NCBI GenBank assembly: GCA_947475795.1
Contig: CANJOX010000080.1
Span: 1-10,800, forward strand
Length of the DNA: 10,800 bases
Reading direction: 5' to 3'
DNA from: Gemmatimonadota bacterium
Lineage (GTDB): Bacteria; Gemmatimonadota; Gemmatimonadetes; Gemmatimonadales; Gemmatimonadaceae
Shown: one piece after another, positions 1-6,608 of the stretch
Layout of the letters: the number at the start of each line of letters is the position of its first letter
Numbering within the stretch: the first letter of the stretch is position 1
Notes under the pieces: model-generated
Seen by the model: only the letters and a program-made list of their open reading frames with translations
What the model was told of the DNA's origin: nothing
Database searches by the model: none
Made by a program: the position numbers and the translations under genes

Positions 1-1553
1 CCGGGCGCGAACACGAGGTTGAACACGTCGCTGTCGGTGAGCCCCTTGTCGGTTTCGATCAGCCCTTTCTCAATGGCTTTCTTGACGATCTTGTCGCGGT
101 GCAGTCCGCGGCCGTCGTCCTTGAGCTCGACCACCACGTTGCCGGAGGCGTGGTAGGCGTGCAGCCGGACCACACCAACGCGCGCCTTCCCGGCCGCCTC
201 GCGCTCCACCGGCCCTTCCACGCCATGATCGACGGCGTTGCGCACCATGTGCACCAGCGGATCGCTGAGGACGTCCACCATGTTACGATCGATCTCGACG
301 TCATCGCCTTCCGTCACGAACTGCACGATCTTGTCGGCCTTCGAGGCGGTGTCGCGCACGACGCGCGTGAGCTTCTGGAACGTCGCGCGCAGCGGGACCA
401 TGCGCATCGACATGCTGAGGCCCTGAAGTTCGCGCACGATCTTGCCGGCGTGCGTGACCTTGCGCTGGAGATCGTGCTGCTTGCCGCCCGCGAAGAGCGT
501 GTCGCCGGCAATCATCGACTGCGCGATCACGAGTTCGCCGACCATGTCGATGAGGCGATCGAGGCGATCCGTGCGCACGCGGATGGTGGCGTCGGCATTG
601 GACTCCACGCGCCCCTTGGCCGCGGGTGCGGCAGCGGGGGCATCAACGGCCGAGCTCACCGGCGGAGCAGCGATGGCCATCGCGGGCGCGACAGCCACCA
701 ACGCGGGTGCGGAGGCAGGTGCGGACGCAGGTGCGGACGCTCGCGGGACTGTCGCAGGCGGCGTCGCCGGGTCGTAGCCAGCCAGGGCGTCGAGCAGGGC
801 GTGATACCCGTCAGGAATCGGGAGACGGCCATCGCCATTGAGTCCGGCTTCCACCGACATCAAGAGGGCCTTGAGCATGTCCGCCGAGCGGAGTGAGAGA
901 TCGGCACACCCCTTGGTGTAGGCGATCTCCTTGTCGCGCACACGGCTCAGCAGCGATTCGGCCTCGTGAGCGAATGCGGCGATCCGGGCGAGCCCGAGAA
1001 AAGCCGAGGTTCCTTTGACGGTGTGAAAGGCCCGGAACACCGTGTTGATGGCTTCCTCGTCGTCGGGCGACTCCTCGAGCTGCAACAACGCGGCTTCGGA
1101 GTGGACCACGCACTCGTGGCTTTCCGTCAGGAAGTCGGGGAGCAATTCACGATCGGCGTCGTCCGGCAGCACATCGAGGCTGGCATCGTCGGGGCGCACG
1201 CCGATGTGCTCTGGCGCCACGGCCACGACGGGCGCGGCCGGCACGACCACCCGCGCGGGTGCCGGCGCGCGTCCTTCGCTGGCGCGCATGGCCCCCTCGA
1301 GCGCTTCACCGACCTCGGCAAACGCGGCCGGGACATCGGGGGCCGTCCCGTTCACGATGGTACCGAGCACGCGCGCGGCGCGCGCCACGAAGGGCTGGGC
1401 CTCATTGGGCACACCATTCTCGAACGCGAGATCCATCAACCCCTCGCGCAGGATCGCGAGGTCAGCGGTGTCGGTGGCCTCCAGCTGCATCAGCAGCGTC
1501 GCGGCATCATCGAGATTCAGAGAGGGCACAGGCGAACCGTCGGGAGTCGGCAT
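1..1553 (-). CDS. cheA: Chemotaxis histidine kinase CheA (N-terminal 517 codons, cut by left edge)
   Basis: CheA autophosphorylates on a histidine in response to receptor arrays and passes the phosphate to CheY. Seen here: a helical N-terminal extension (residues 1-95) and an Ala/Pro-rich stretch (about 96-120); an HPt domain (about 134-245) with the motif AFHTVKGTS, phospho-acceptor His177; an Ala/Pro-rich linker (about 258-315); the P3 dimerisation helices (about 322-385, MVGELVIAQS and MSMRMVPLR); and the start of the HATPase domain with the N box HMVRNAVDHG (Asn439, His443) and the G1 box DDGRGL (479-484). The rest of the ATPase domain and the CheW-like domain lie beyond the edge. No P2 CheY-binding domain is visible in the linker, and His177 sits far later than the usual position near residue 45-50. 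The ATG at 1553 is chosen because an in-frame stop (1580-1578) lies just upstream with no other start between; there is no Shine-Dalgarno match. It is separated from cheZ by a terminator and has its own FliA-like promoter. Confidence 0.96.
   Translation of the reverse strand, partial: MPTPDGSPVPSLNLDDAATLLMQLEATDTADLAILREGLMDLAFENGVPNEAQPFVARAARVLGTIVNGTAPDVPAAFAEVGEALEGAMRASEGRAPAPARVVVPAAPVVAVAPEHIGVRPDDASLDVLPDDADRELLPDFLTESHECVVHSEAALLQLEESPDDEEAINTVFRAFHTVKGTSAFLGLARIAAFAHEAESLLSRVRDKEIAYTKGCADLSLRSADMLKALLMSVEAGLNGDGRLPIPDGYHALLDALAGYDPATPPATVPRASAPASAPASAPALVAVAPAMAIAAPPVSSAVDAPAAAPAAKGRVESNADATIRVRTDRLDRLIDMVGELVIAQSMIAGDTLFAGGKQHDLQRKVTHAGKIVRELQGLSMSMRMVPLRATFQKLTRVVRDTASKADKIVQFVTEGDDVEIDRNMVDVLSDPLVHMVRNAVDHGVEGPVEREAAGKARVGVVRLHAYHASGNVVVELKDDGRGLHRDKIVKKAIEKGLIETDKGLTDSDVFNLVFAP
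705..740. repeat. Three tandem 12-bp units in the cheA linker
   Basis: Three consecutive 12-base units, consensus AGGTGCGGACGC on the plus strand. The last two copies are identical and the first differs at two positions. On the coding strand they encode the repeating Ser-Ala-Pro-Ala stretch of the CheA linker, around residues 272-284. Such short in-frame repeats can change copy number by slippage without breaking the frame, altering linker length. Confidence 0.8.
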
Positions 1554-1555
1554 GC

Positions 1556-1573
1556 GGTGCCCACGCGGGCACC
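1556..1573 (-). promoter_or_regulatory. Hairpin immediately upstream of the cheA start codon
   Basis: A perfect inverted repeat with 7-bp arms (GGTGCCC / GGGCACC) and a 4-base loop ends two bases before the cheA ATG, just where a ribosome binding site would normally lie. No purine-rich Shine-Dalgarno sequence is visible. The structure would form in the cheA transcript and could limit translation initiation. The role is inference. Confidence 0.45.
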
Positions 1574-1587
1574 CGTATCACCGCAGA

Positions 1588-1615
1588 GTATCGGCTGGTT
1601 GTGCCGCGAGGTTGA
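1588..1615 (-). promoter_or_regulatory. FliA (sigma-28) type promoter candidate for cheA
   Basis: On the minus strand, TCAA (1615-1612), 16 bases, then GCCGATAC (1595-1588), about 35 bases before the cheA start. The known sigma-28 consensus is TAAA, 15 bases, GCCGATAA. The same TCAA-N16-GCCGATA arrangement precedes flgM in this window, which raises confidence that both are real. Confidence 0.65.
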
Positions 1616-1676
1616 CTGCGGCAGCGCAATCGCGATCGTCATGCCGCCACCACCGTATTGCCACTGCGCGATCAAC

Positions 1677-1709
1677 GAAAACGGCCCGTACCGATGAAGG
1701 TACGGGCCG
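1677..1709 (-). terminator. Intrinsic terminator after cheZ
   Basis: An 11-bp perfect stem (CGGCCCGTACC pairing with GGTACGGGCCG) with a 6-base loop at 1682-1709 is followed on the minus strand by TTTT (1681-1678 region). It lies about 30 bases after the cheZ stop codon, a classic Rho-independent terminator. It closes the flgM-cheY-cheZ unit and separates it from cheA. Confidence 0.9.
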
Positions 1710-1740
1710 CTGCGATCACGCGTCGGAGCGTGGGGGGACG

Positions 1741-2442
1741 CTACGCCGCGGGAGCGCGGACGGCGGTGAAGATCTCGTCGGCGAGCGCCTGACGGCCTTC
1801 GGCATTGCGGGTCGTGGCGTTCGGATCGTACGTCGTCTCGTCGGCCGAGCCCTGAGTGGCGGTGAGGTCCGCCCGCGCCTGATCAACATTGTGATCGAAG
1901 AGGCGTGCGACATCGAGGAGGCGCTCCTCCATCTCCACGAGCACGGCGGATGCATGCGCCAGCTGCTGCGAGGTGATGTCCTGGAACTGGAGCGCGCCCA
2001 TCATGAGGAACAGCTCGTCGCGCAGGGTGGAGCGGATACCGGAGGCCTTCTCACGATCCGGCACGGCTTCGCCGTCGATGGTGTCGAGTTCGTCGACCAT
2101 CTGCGTGGCGCGGTCGCAGGCATCCATGATGTTGATGGCCGCATCCTCGGTGGCCGACGTGACTTCACGGATCTTCTCGTGCGTCGTGGCCAGCTTTTCG
2201 AGGGCGGTACTCTGCAGCGCCGCGCGGCTGGCGCGCAACCGGGAGAGCACGTTGAGAATCTGCGCGTTGGCCTGCTCGAGAATTTGCGGCAGCTCGGCCA
2301 GGGACAACTCCGGAACGGCCGCGGCCTGGGGCTCGGCTTCCGCCGCATCACGCGCGTCATGCATGCCGGTCAGCTCATGGTCCACGAGGCGGAGCGCGGC
2401 CTCGGACTCATAGAGCACTTCCTGCGCTCTGTTGCTGGTCAT
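1741..2442 (-). CDS. cheZ: CheY-P phosphatase CheZ
   Basis: CheZ dephosphorylates CheY-P and so ends the tumble or reversal signal; it works as a long helical dimer. The 233-residue protein is almost entirely predicted helix. It contains the hallmark active-site segment LQFQDITSQQ, where Asp155 and Gln159 match the catalytic Asp143 and Gln147 of E. coli CheZ. After a polar linker (about 190-215) the last helix (ALADEIFTAV, 219-228) occupies the place of the C-terminal CheY-binding helix. Length is close to the usual 210-240. The ATG at 2442 is preceded by GTGAGGATTGATCC, so its ribosome binding site overlaps the cheY stop codon; the gap to cheY is 10 bases, implying coupled translation. A terminator follows. 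CheZ is best known from Proteobacteria; its presence beside cheY here suggests it is the main phosphatase. Family assignment is firm. Confidence 0.93.
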   Translation of the reverse strand: MTSNRAQEVLYESEAALRLVDHELTGMHDARDAAEAEPQAAAVPELSLAELPQILEQANAQILNVLSRLRASRAALQSTALEKLATTHEKIREVTSATEDAAINIMDACDRATQMVDELDTIDGEAVPDREKASGIRSTLRDELFLMMGALQFQDITSQQLAHASAVLVEMEERLLDVARLFDHNVDQARADLTATQGSADETTYDPNATTRNAEGRQALADEIFTAVRAPAA

Positions 2443-2452
2443 GGATCAATCC

Positions 2453-2824
2453 TCACGCCGCAGCGGCTGGGAGGAGCGCATCGATTTTTTCTTTGAGCAC
2501 CTGCGGTGTGAACGGCTTGACGATGTAGTTGTTCACCCCGGCTTCCATCGCCGTGAGGATGTCTTCCTTCACCGAACGGGCCGTGACCATAAGAATGGGC
2601 ACGGTGCGGCCGTCCTCCCGCGAGCGGAGCACCTTTGTGAATTCCGTCCCGCTCATGTTGGGCATGTTCCAGTCGGTGATGACGAACTTCACCGAACTAT
2701 CGAACTTGGCCAACGCTTCCTGTCCGTCGCCGGCTTCGACGGTTTCGTTGAAGCCGATCCGCTGCAGCGAGTTGATCACAATTCGCCGCATCGTCGCGGA
2801 ATCGTCTACCACTAGGAACTTCAT
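2453..2824 (-). CDS. cheY: Chemotaxis response regulator CheY
   Basis: CheY is a single-domain receiver that, once phosphorylated by CheA, binds the flagellar switch FliM/FliN. The 123-residue protein covers exactly one receiver domain: acidic pair Asp7-Asp8, phospho-acceptor Asp51 in VITDWNMPNMSG, conserved Thr81 in MVTARS, Tyr100 (aromatic switch position) and Lys103 in VKPFTP. There is no output domain. The ATG at 2824 follows a good ribosome binding site (CAGGAGA, about 10 bases upstream). It lies 43 bases after flgM and 10 bases before cheZ, apparently in one transcript started at the flgM promoter. Neighbourhood with cheZ and cheA supports CheY proper rather than another stand-alone receiver. 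Confidence 0.96.
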   Translation of the reverse strand: MKFLVVDDSATMRRIVINSLQRIGFNETVEAGDGQEALAKFDSSVKFVITDWNMPNMSGTEFTKVLRSREDGRTVPILMVTARSVKEDILTAMEAGVNNYIVKPFTPQVLKEKIDALLPAAAA

Positions 2825-2867
2825 ACAGCCGGTCTCCTGAGCGTGCCGGTCGGAGTGGGCCGCGGAC

Positions 2868-3152
2868 TTACAGGTCGCCGCGCGTCAGAATACGGCGCGC
2901 CACCTGGTCCACGACATCGAGAGTATTATAGGCGCCGGTGAGCACCTTGGTACGCAACTCGGCCACGCGCTCCGGATTGAGGGCGTTCGCCTGCTCAGTG
3001 TTGAGGCGACGACCGGCATCCGAAATCTGGACCGAGTCTGACTTGACCGGCTTGGTCGCCGGCGTAGGGGTGATCTCTTGCGCCGGACGTTGAACGGCAG
3101 GGGCGCCGTTGGGCGTCGAGCGGACTGGATCGATACTTCCGTTGATTCGCAT
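2868..3152 (-). CDS. flgM: Anti-sigma-28 factor FlgM
   Basis: FlgM binds and holds FliA (sigma-28) inactive until the hook-basal body is finished, then is exported through it, releasing late gene transcription. The 94-residue protein has the family layout: a disordered Pro/Thr-rich N-terminal half (residues 10-36, needed for export), then the conserved C-terminal sigma-binding part starting DSVQISDAGRRL (39-50) and continuing with LNPERVAELRTKV (58-70) and the final helix VDQVARRIL. Length is typical (about 90-100). The ATG at 3152 has a very strong ribosome binding site (AGGAGGAGG). It is preceded by its own FliA-like promoter, the usual autoregulatory logic, and followed by cheY. Confidence 0.95.
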   Translation of the reverse strand: MRINGSIDPVRSTPNGAPAVQRPAQEITPTPATKPVKSDSVQISDAGRRLNTEQANALNPERVAELRTKVLTGAYNTLDVVDQVARRILTRGDL

Positions 3153-3177
3153 AGGGGTTCCTCCTCCTAACTAGGGA

Positions 3178-3205
3178 CTATCGGCAGGAATGTCTGGTAA
3201 CTTGA
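3178..3205 (-). promoter_or_regulatory. FliA (sigma-28) type promoter candidate for flgM-cheY-cheZ
   Basis: Minus strand TCAA (3205-3202), 16 bases, GCCGATAG (3185-3178), about 25 bases before the flgM start. It has the same -35, spacing and -10 core as the cheA candidate. A class-3 promoter in front of flgM is known in other bacteria and lets FliA drive its own inhibitor. Confidence 0.7.
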
Positions 3206-3221
3206 GCGCGGAATCTTTTTC

Positions 3222-3566
3222 TTATCCTGGAACGCGACGTCCCTGTCGCCGAACTGCTACGGGTGAATCCCGACCGGGACCAGCGGAGGCTCCCATGGAT
3301 GGTGCGGTCGGTCGTGCGGGGTAGCTGATATCCAAGGTGGGTGGCGGCATGTCCAATTCCGATACGTCCCCTTGAAAGCGCACTTCAGCCCCAGTTTGCC
3401 ACGGTTTACCATCGGTACGACTCACCAGGTACGCCGCGTGCAGCCGGAGCTGCTCGACCTCATCATGCACCAGCAGGGCCTCATGCTCCGCGGCCGCATC
3501 GAGCTCGTCGAGCTTCTCTTGCAGCAGGGAGCTGAACGTTTCCTGGGGCACTGCACGATGGGTCAT
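3222..3566 (-). CDS. Unrecognised 114-residue protein between the export chaperone candidate and flgM
   Basis: I do not recognise this protein. It starts with a helical, acidic segment (residues 8-48, heptad-like, with LLQEKLDELDAAAEHEALL) followed by RTDGKPWQTGAEVRF (50-64), a Pro-rich stretch (74-90, PPPTLDISYPARPTAP) and a basic tail ending VRRQGRRVPG. There is no signal peptide or membrane segment. The ATG at 3566 has a clear ribosome binding site (AAGAGGACAAA), and the gene begins 15 bases after the preceding stop, so it looks like the last gene of the fliS unit. A helical small protein among flagellar chaperones could be an accessory chaperone or export factor, but nothing in the sequence proves this. 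Confidence 0.65.
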   Translation of the reverse strand: MTHRAVPQETFSSLLQEKLDELDAAAEHEALLVHDEVEQLRLHAAYLVSRTDGKPWQTGAEVRFQGDVSELDMPPPTLDISYPARPTAPSMGASAGPGRDSPVAVRRQGRRVPG

Positions 3567-3581
3567 TTTGTCCTCTTCCGG

Positions 3582-4055
3582 TCAGCGCAGCCGGTCAACG
3601 ACGCGCGGTCCGACCGCCGCGCCGTAGCCCAGACCGGCACTGCTGGCCCGCTGCACGGCATCCAACTCGCTCCGGATCTCTTCCGTCCGACGGGCGACCT
3701 TGGCGGCCAGCTCCATCGTGACACGGTGCGAGGTGCTGAGGGCCGCGGACACTTCCGTGAGCAGGGCGTCGGCGTCATCCACCACCCGCTCCGTGGCCGC
3801 ATACAACGCACTGTCGGCCGTCGGGCGCTCGTGCCGCAACATGACCAGGTGCTCGGAGAGGTCCTGGAGCATCTCGTCGCGCTGCTCCAGCAGGCTGAAC
3901 AGACGGTCGTCGTCGTGACCGACCACTTCGGCCGCTTCACGGGCCAGCTGGTCCGCCGTCGCACAGAGCGCGAGGGCATCGCGCGCCGCCGCCTGACGGC
4001 TGCCGGGCAGGCGCCGACCGAAACGACTCGTACGGATGGTATCGAACGCGGTCAT
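3582..4055 (-). CDS. Putative FlgN/FliT-like flagellar export chaperone
   Basis: This is a 157-residue, nearly all-helical protein located directly after fliS, where fliT or flgN often lies. The segment SLLEQRDEMLQDLSEHL (54-70) resembles the motif of FlgN/FliT family chaperones, in which a helix with a 'LLxxRxxLL' pattern precedes a long second helix (here about 82-138). The C-terminal tail, SSAGLGYGAAVGP (138-150), is glycine-rich and probably flexible, as in many FlgN proteins. Those proteins escort hook-filament junction proteins (FlgK, FlgL) or FliD to the export gate. The gene starts 12 bases after fliS, with no clear Shine-Dalgarno sequence, so translation may be coupled. The choice between FlgN and FliT is open and overall sequence similarity is weak. 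Confidence 0.6.
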   Translation of the reverse strand: MTAFDTIRTSRFGRRLPGSRQAAARDALALCATADQLAREAAEVVGHDDDRLFSLLEQRDEMLQDLSEHLVMLRHERPTADSALYAATERVVDDADALLTEVSAALSTSHRVTMELAAKVARRTEEIRSELDAVQRASSAGLGYGAAVGPRVVDRLR

Positions 4056-4067
4056 CAGGAAGTCCGG

Positions 4068-4469
4068 TTACGCCGTTTTGAGGCGGGCACCGACTGCCAC
4101 GGACTGCGCAGCCGACGTAAAGCCATCGCGCAGCGACGTGGCGATGTTCACCAGCTTCCGCAGCGTGACCACATCGCCCCGCTGTCCGATGTCCACCAGT
4201 TCGTACAGCATGTACTGGTAGAGGTCGGCCAGCTGGGTGGCGATCGCCCCGCCCTGCTCGAAATCGAGCGTGGCCAGGAGCTCACCCACCAGACCGCGCG
4301 CACGCCGCAAGGACGTGACGCGCAGTTCGACATCGCGGCGTTCCATCGCAATCCGCGCGCGCTCGAGATTCACGACCAGGTGCTCGAACACGATCACCAC
4401 CAGCCGCTCAGGAGCGGCCGCCTGGATTTCCATGTCGCGATACGAGGAAGTTTGCGTGGCGTAGGACAT
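4068..4469 (-). CDS. fliS: Flagellin export chaperone FliS
   Basis: FliS binds the C-terminal D0 region of newly made flagellin in the cytoplasm, preventing premature polymerisation before export. The 133-residue protein shows the family features in order: an N-terminal Tyr-containing stretch (SSYRDMEIQAAAPERLVVIVFEH, residues 8-30, given here as two parts: SSYRDMEIQA then AAPERLVVIVFEH), a helix with EHLVVNLERAR, then the signature LLATLDFEQGGAIATQLADLY (residues 64-84; core LDFEQGGAIA) and YQYMLYELV. Length matches the usual 125-140. The ATG at 4469 lacks an evident ribosome binding site. The gene lies 60 bases after fliD with a good FliA-type -10 box in the gap, so it may be transcribed both with fliD and from its own promoter. 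Confidence 0.94.
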   Translation of the reverse strand: MSYATQTSSYRDMEIQAAAPERLVVIVFEHLVVNLERARIAMERRDVELRVTSLRRARGLVGELLATLDFEQGGAIATQLADLYQYMLYELVDIGQRGDVVTLRKLVNIATSLRDGFTSAAQSVAVGARLKTA

Positions 4470-4519
4470 CAGTGTGTATGGCTGGAGTCAGGACAAGGCC
4501 GGAACGGCGTCTGCTTTGA

Positions 4520-4546
4520 GTATCGGCACTTACTTGTTCCCCTGAA
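4520..4546 (-). promoter_or_regulatory. Possible FliA-type promoter for fliS, overlapping the end of fliD
   Basis: The minus strand has GCCGATAC at 4527-4520, identical to the cheA -10 box, about 50 bases before fliS and just past the fliD stop codon. The best -35 is TTCA at 4546-4543 with a 15-base spacer, a poorer match than those at flgM and cheA. It would allow FliS and downstream chaperones to be made independently of fliD. Confidence 0.5.
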
Positions 4547-6578
4547 GTCCCTGCACGCTCGAAAGCAGTGAACTGCTCTGGGAATTCAGCCGGCTCATCG
4601 CCGATTCCATACGCGTGAACTGCGCCACGAGCTGCTCGCGGCGGAGATCGATGCGCTTCTGCGCATCCACCTCACGCTTCTTCAGCGCGATCGTGTTCTG
4701 GTTGATGTTCTTGAGCTGTGAGCTGATCGTTCCGACGCCGTACTGGGTGGCGTTGTCGGTCGCCGTCACGAACGCCTGCCCCACACCGGAAAACCCGAAC
4801 AGCGCTTCAATTTCGGCCGGCTGCTCGTTCAGTGCCGTCTTGAACGTGTCCTGATTGAACGTCAGCATGCCGTTGCGGTCGAGCGTCAGCCCGGTCAGCG
4901 TCAGCTTGTTGTACGTGGTGTTGGCCGTCACATCGGTGCGCAGCGCGTCCTGAAAGGTCGTGACGACGCCACGCAGCAACGTGTCGGCGTACAACGGAGC
5001 ATCCACCACTCGCTGTTCGTCGAAGAATTTCCGGATCTCGTTGTACGAGTCCACGAACTTCTGCACCGAGTCCACCGTCCCCTTCACATCGCGATCCACG
5101 GTGACGTCGATCTCGGTGCCGGGTTCGGCCGTGCTCAGCGACAGCGTGACACCCGTAATGCCATCGGTGATGGTGTTGGAGGTGCGCGTGACCTCGCGCC
5201 CGTCCACGCGGATGATCGCGTCCTTCCCCGATTGCAGTTCGCGGCTGCGCCCGGCGACCGACGTGCTGGCCGCGCCAAGCGACCCGCTGGTACCGTCGGC
5301 ATGCGTGACCGTCATCGACAGGGACAACCGCGACGCGCCGCCACTGTCATCGGTCAGACGGATCCGGCCATCGCTGCCGAGGGCGGCGGTGGCCGTTCGC
5401 GTGCCCGAGCCGAAGCCCGAACTGGCATCGTTGATCTTGTCGAGCAACGTCTGCATGGTGTCGCCGGCACCGACCACGAGACCGATGGTTACGGCCGTGC
5501 CGTCGCCGCGCATCCCGCGGATGTTGATCGCATCGCCCACCGCCAGATTCGACGCCGTGCCACCGGCCTTGAGGCCGACGAGCGACGTGGAGACACCGGC
5601 CACGGCGTCGGCCGAGTCGGTATACACCGGCGACTGCACCGTCTGCTTGATACTGCCGGTGGTCCCGGCCGCGAACCCAAGCGCGTCGATGATGGCCTGC
5701 GAATTCGCATCGCCGTCAACCGCAGTGACGTTGCCGTCCACTACCAGGCGATACCGCGTTTCGTTGCCGTACGCTTCGGGTTCCACCGACGCGGCGGCAC
5801 CCGCCGCGTTGATCTTGGCCGCGATCGATGCAATCGACTCGGTGGCGAGATCGGCGGTGATCAGCGTGTTTCCCACGCGGATCGACGCCGGCTGCGGATA
5901 CACCGCCAATCCGAGCGCCGCGGCAGCCGCCAGGCTGGCCGACGAGATGGGCTTGGAGCGGGTATCAATGAACCCGAGCTCGCGCGCCATTCCGCCGGTG
6001 CCGTCGGCAATCGTGATCCCGGTTGACCCGGCGGTGTTGCTGGTGAGCACCAACCGACCGGCCGTCCCGCCTTCGCTCACGATGGCCGCCGTCACCCCGA
6101 TGTTGGCATCGTTGATCTTGGTGCGGATATCGGCCAGCGTATCGGTGCTGACAATATCGATCGCGGTGCCGTTGAGCGACATCGATCCCGTGAGACCACG
6201 GGCCGCCGTGGTATCGGTGACCGAGCTACCGCCCACTCTGGCGGTGTCGGCCAGTTGGAGCACCTCAACGCGATAACGCCCCGGCGTCGCGTTCAGCGAT
6301 GCCGTGGCGGACAACAACGAGCGGGACGTGGTCGGACTGGTGGGCGCGGTCGCGACAAAACCACCGAACCCGGTGCGACGCAACGCGCGCGCATTCGTGC
6401 TCAGTGTTTCCGCGAGACCCTGCATCTTGGTCCACGCCGTCTTCTGCTCCGCCCGCTTGGTAATACGATCGGTGATCGGCTTGACCTGCCGGGCTTCGTA
6501 GGCCTTGATCGTCGAATCGACGATATCGCCCCACTGAATACCGGTGCTCAGACCACTGATGTTGATCGGACTGGACAT
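4530..6578 (-). CDS. fliD: Flagellar filament capping protein FliD (hook-associated protein 2)
   Basis: FliD forms the cap at the filament tip and guides flagellin insertion. The N-terminus (INISGLSTGIQWGDIVDSTI, residues 5-24) is the FliD N-domain signature. The C-terminal domain begins near residue 450 (GKDAIIRVDGREV) and ends in the coiled-coil leg region (about 615-676). At 682 residues it is much longer than the 450-500 typical of many bacteria. Between the ends are three segments resembling flagellin hook IN motifs: about 131-170 (TLADIRTKINDANIGVTAAI), 229-268 (SIASIAAKINAAGAAASV) and 345-390 (TMQTLLDKINDASSG). The ATG at 6578 follows a good ribosome binding site (AGGGAGGCGACG). The gene lies 90 bases after fliC across a large palindrome, with no FliA-like promoter visible in the gap. 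Assignment is firm; the extra length probably adds surface domains to the cap. Confidence 0.95.
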   Translation of the reverse strand: MSSPINISGLSTGIQWGDIVDSTIKAYEARQVKPITDRITKRAEQKTAWTKMQGLAETLSTNARALRRTGFGGFVATAPTSPTTSRSLLSATASLNATPGRYRVEVLQLADTARVGGSSVTDTTAARGLTGSMSLNGTAIDIVSTDTLADIRTKINDANIGVTAAIVSEGGTAGRLVLTSNTAGSTGITIADGTGGMARELGFIDTRSKPISSASLAAAAALGLAVYPQPASIRVGNTLITADLATESIASIAAKINAAGAAASVEPEAYGNETRYRLVVDGNVTAVDGDANSQAIIDALGFAAGTTGSIKQTVQSPVYTDSADAVAGVSTSLVGLKAGGTASNLAVGDAINIRGMRGDGTAVTIGLVVGAGDTMQTLLDKINDASSGFGSGTRTATAALGSDGRIRLTDDSGGASRLSLSMTVTHADGTSGSLGAASTSVAGRSRELQSGKDAIIRVDGREVTRTSNTITDGITGVTLSLSTAEPGTEIDVTVDRDVKGTVDSVQKFVDSYNEIRKFFDEQRVVDAPLYADTLLRGVVTTFQDALRTDVTANTTYNKLTLTGLTLDRNGMLTFNQDTFKTALNEQPAEIEALFGFSGVGQAFVTATDNATQYGVGTISSQLKNINQNTIALKKREVDAQKRIDLRREQLVAQFTRMESAMSRLNSQSSSLLSSVQGLQGNK

Positions 6579-6608
6579 CGTCGCCTCCCTGCTACTTGCT
6601 AAGGCCAG

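Noticed and set aside
99..896. Plus-strand open frame opposite cheA, rich in His, Arg and Asp
   Set aside because: The composition is the typical mirror of a GC-rich gene on the other strand, and the minus strand encodes CheA with all expected motifs.
1042..2496. Long plus-strand open frame (484 codons) opposite cheA and cheZ
   Set aside because: It runs across a terminator and two clearly conserved minus-strand genes, and its translation shows no domain-like pattern. Long antisense frames are common in GC-rich coding DNA.
3372..4571. Plus-strand open frame of 399 codons opposite fliS and the neighbouring chaperone gene
   Set aside because: It would cover three minus-strand genes including the certain fliS; the product lacks any recognisable feature.
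6127..6134. GCCGATAT on the minus strand inside fliD as a further FliA promoter
   Set aside because: No CAA-type -35 lies at 15-16 bases and no gene start follows for over 1.5 kb, so it is a chance match in coding DNA.
4960..6276. Plus-strand open frame of 438 codons opposite fliD
   Set aside because: FliD signatures at both ends fix the coding strand. The antisense product is low-complexity Ser/Thr/Pro/Ala-rich.
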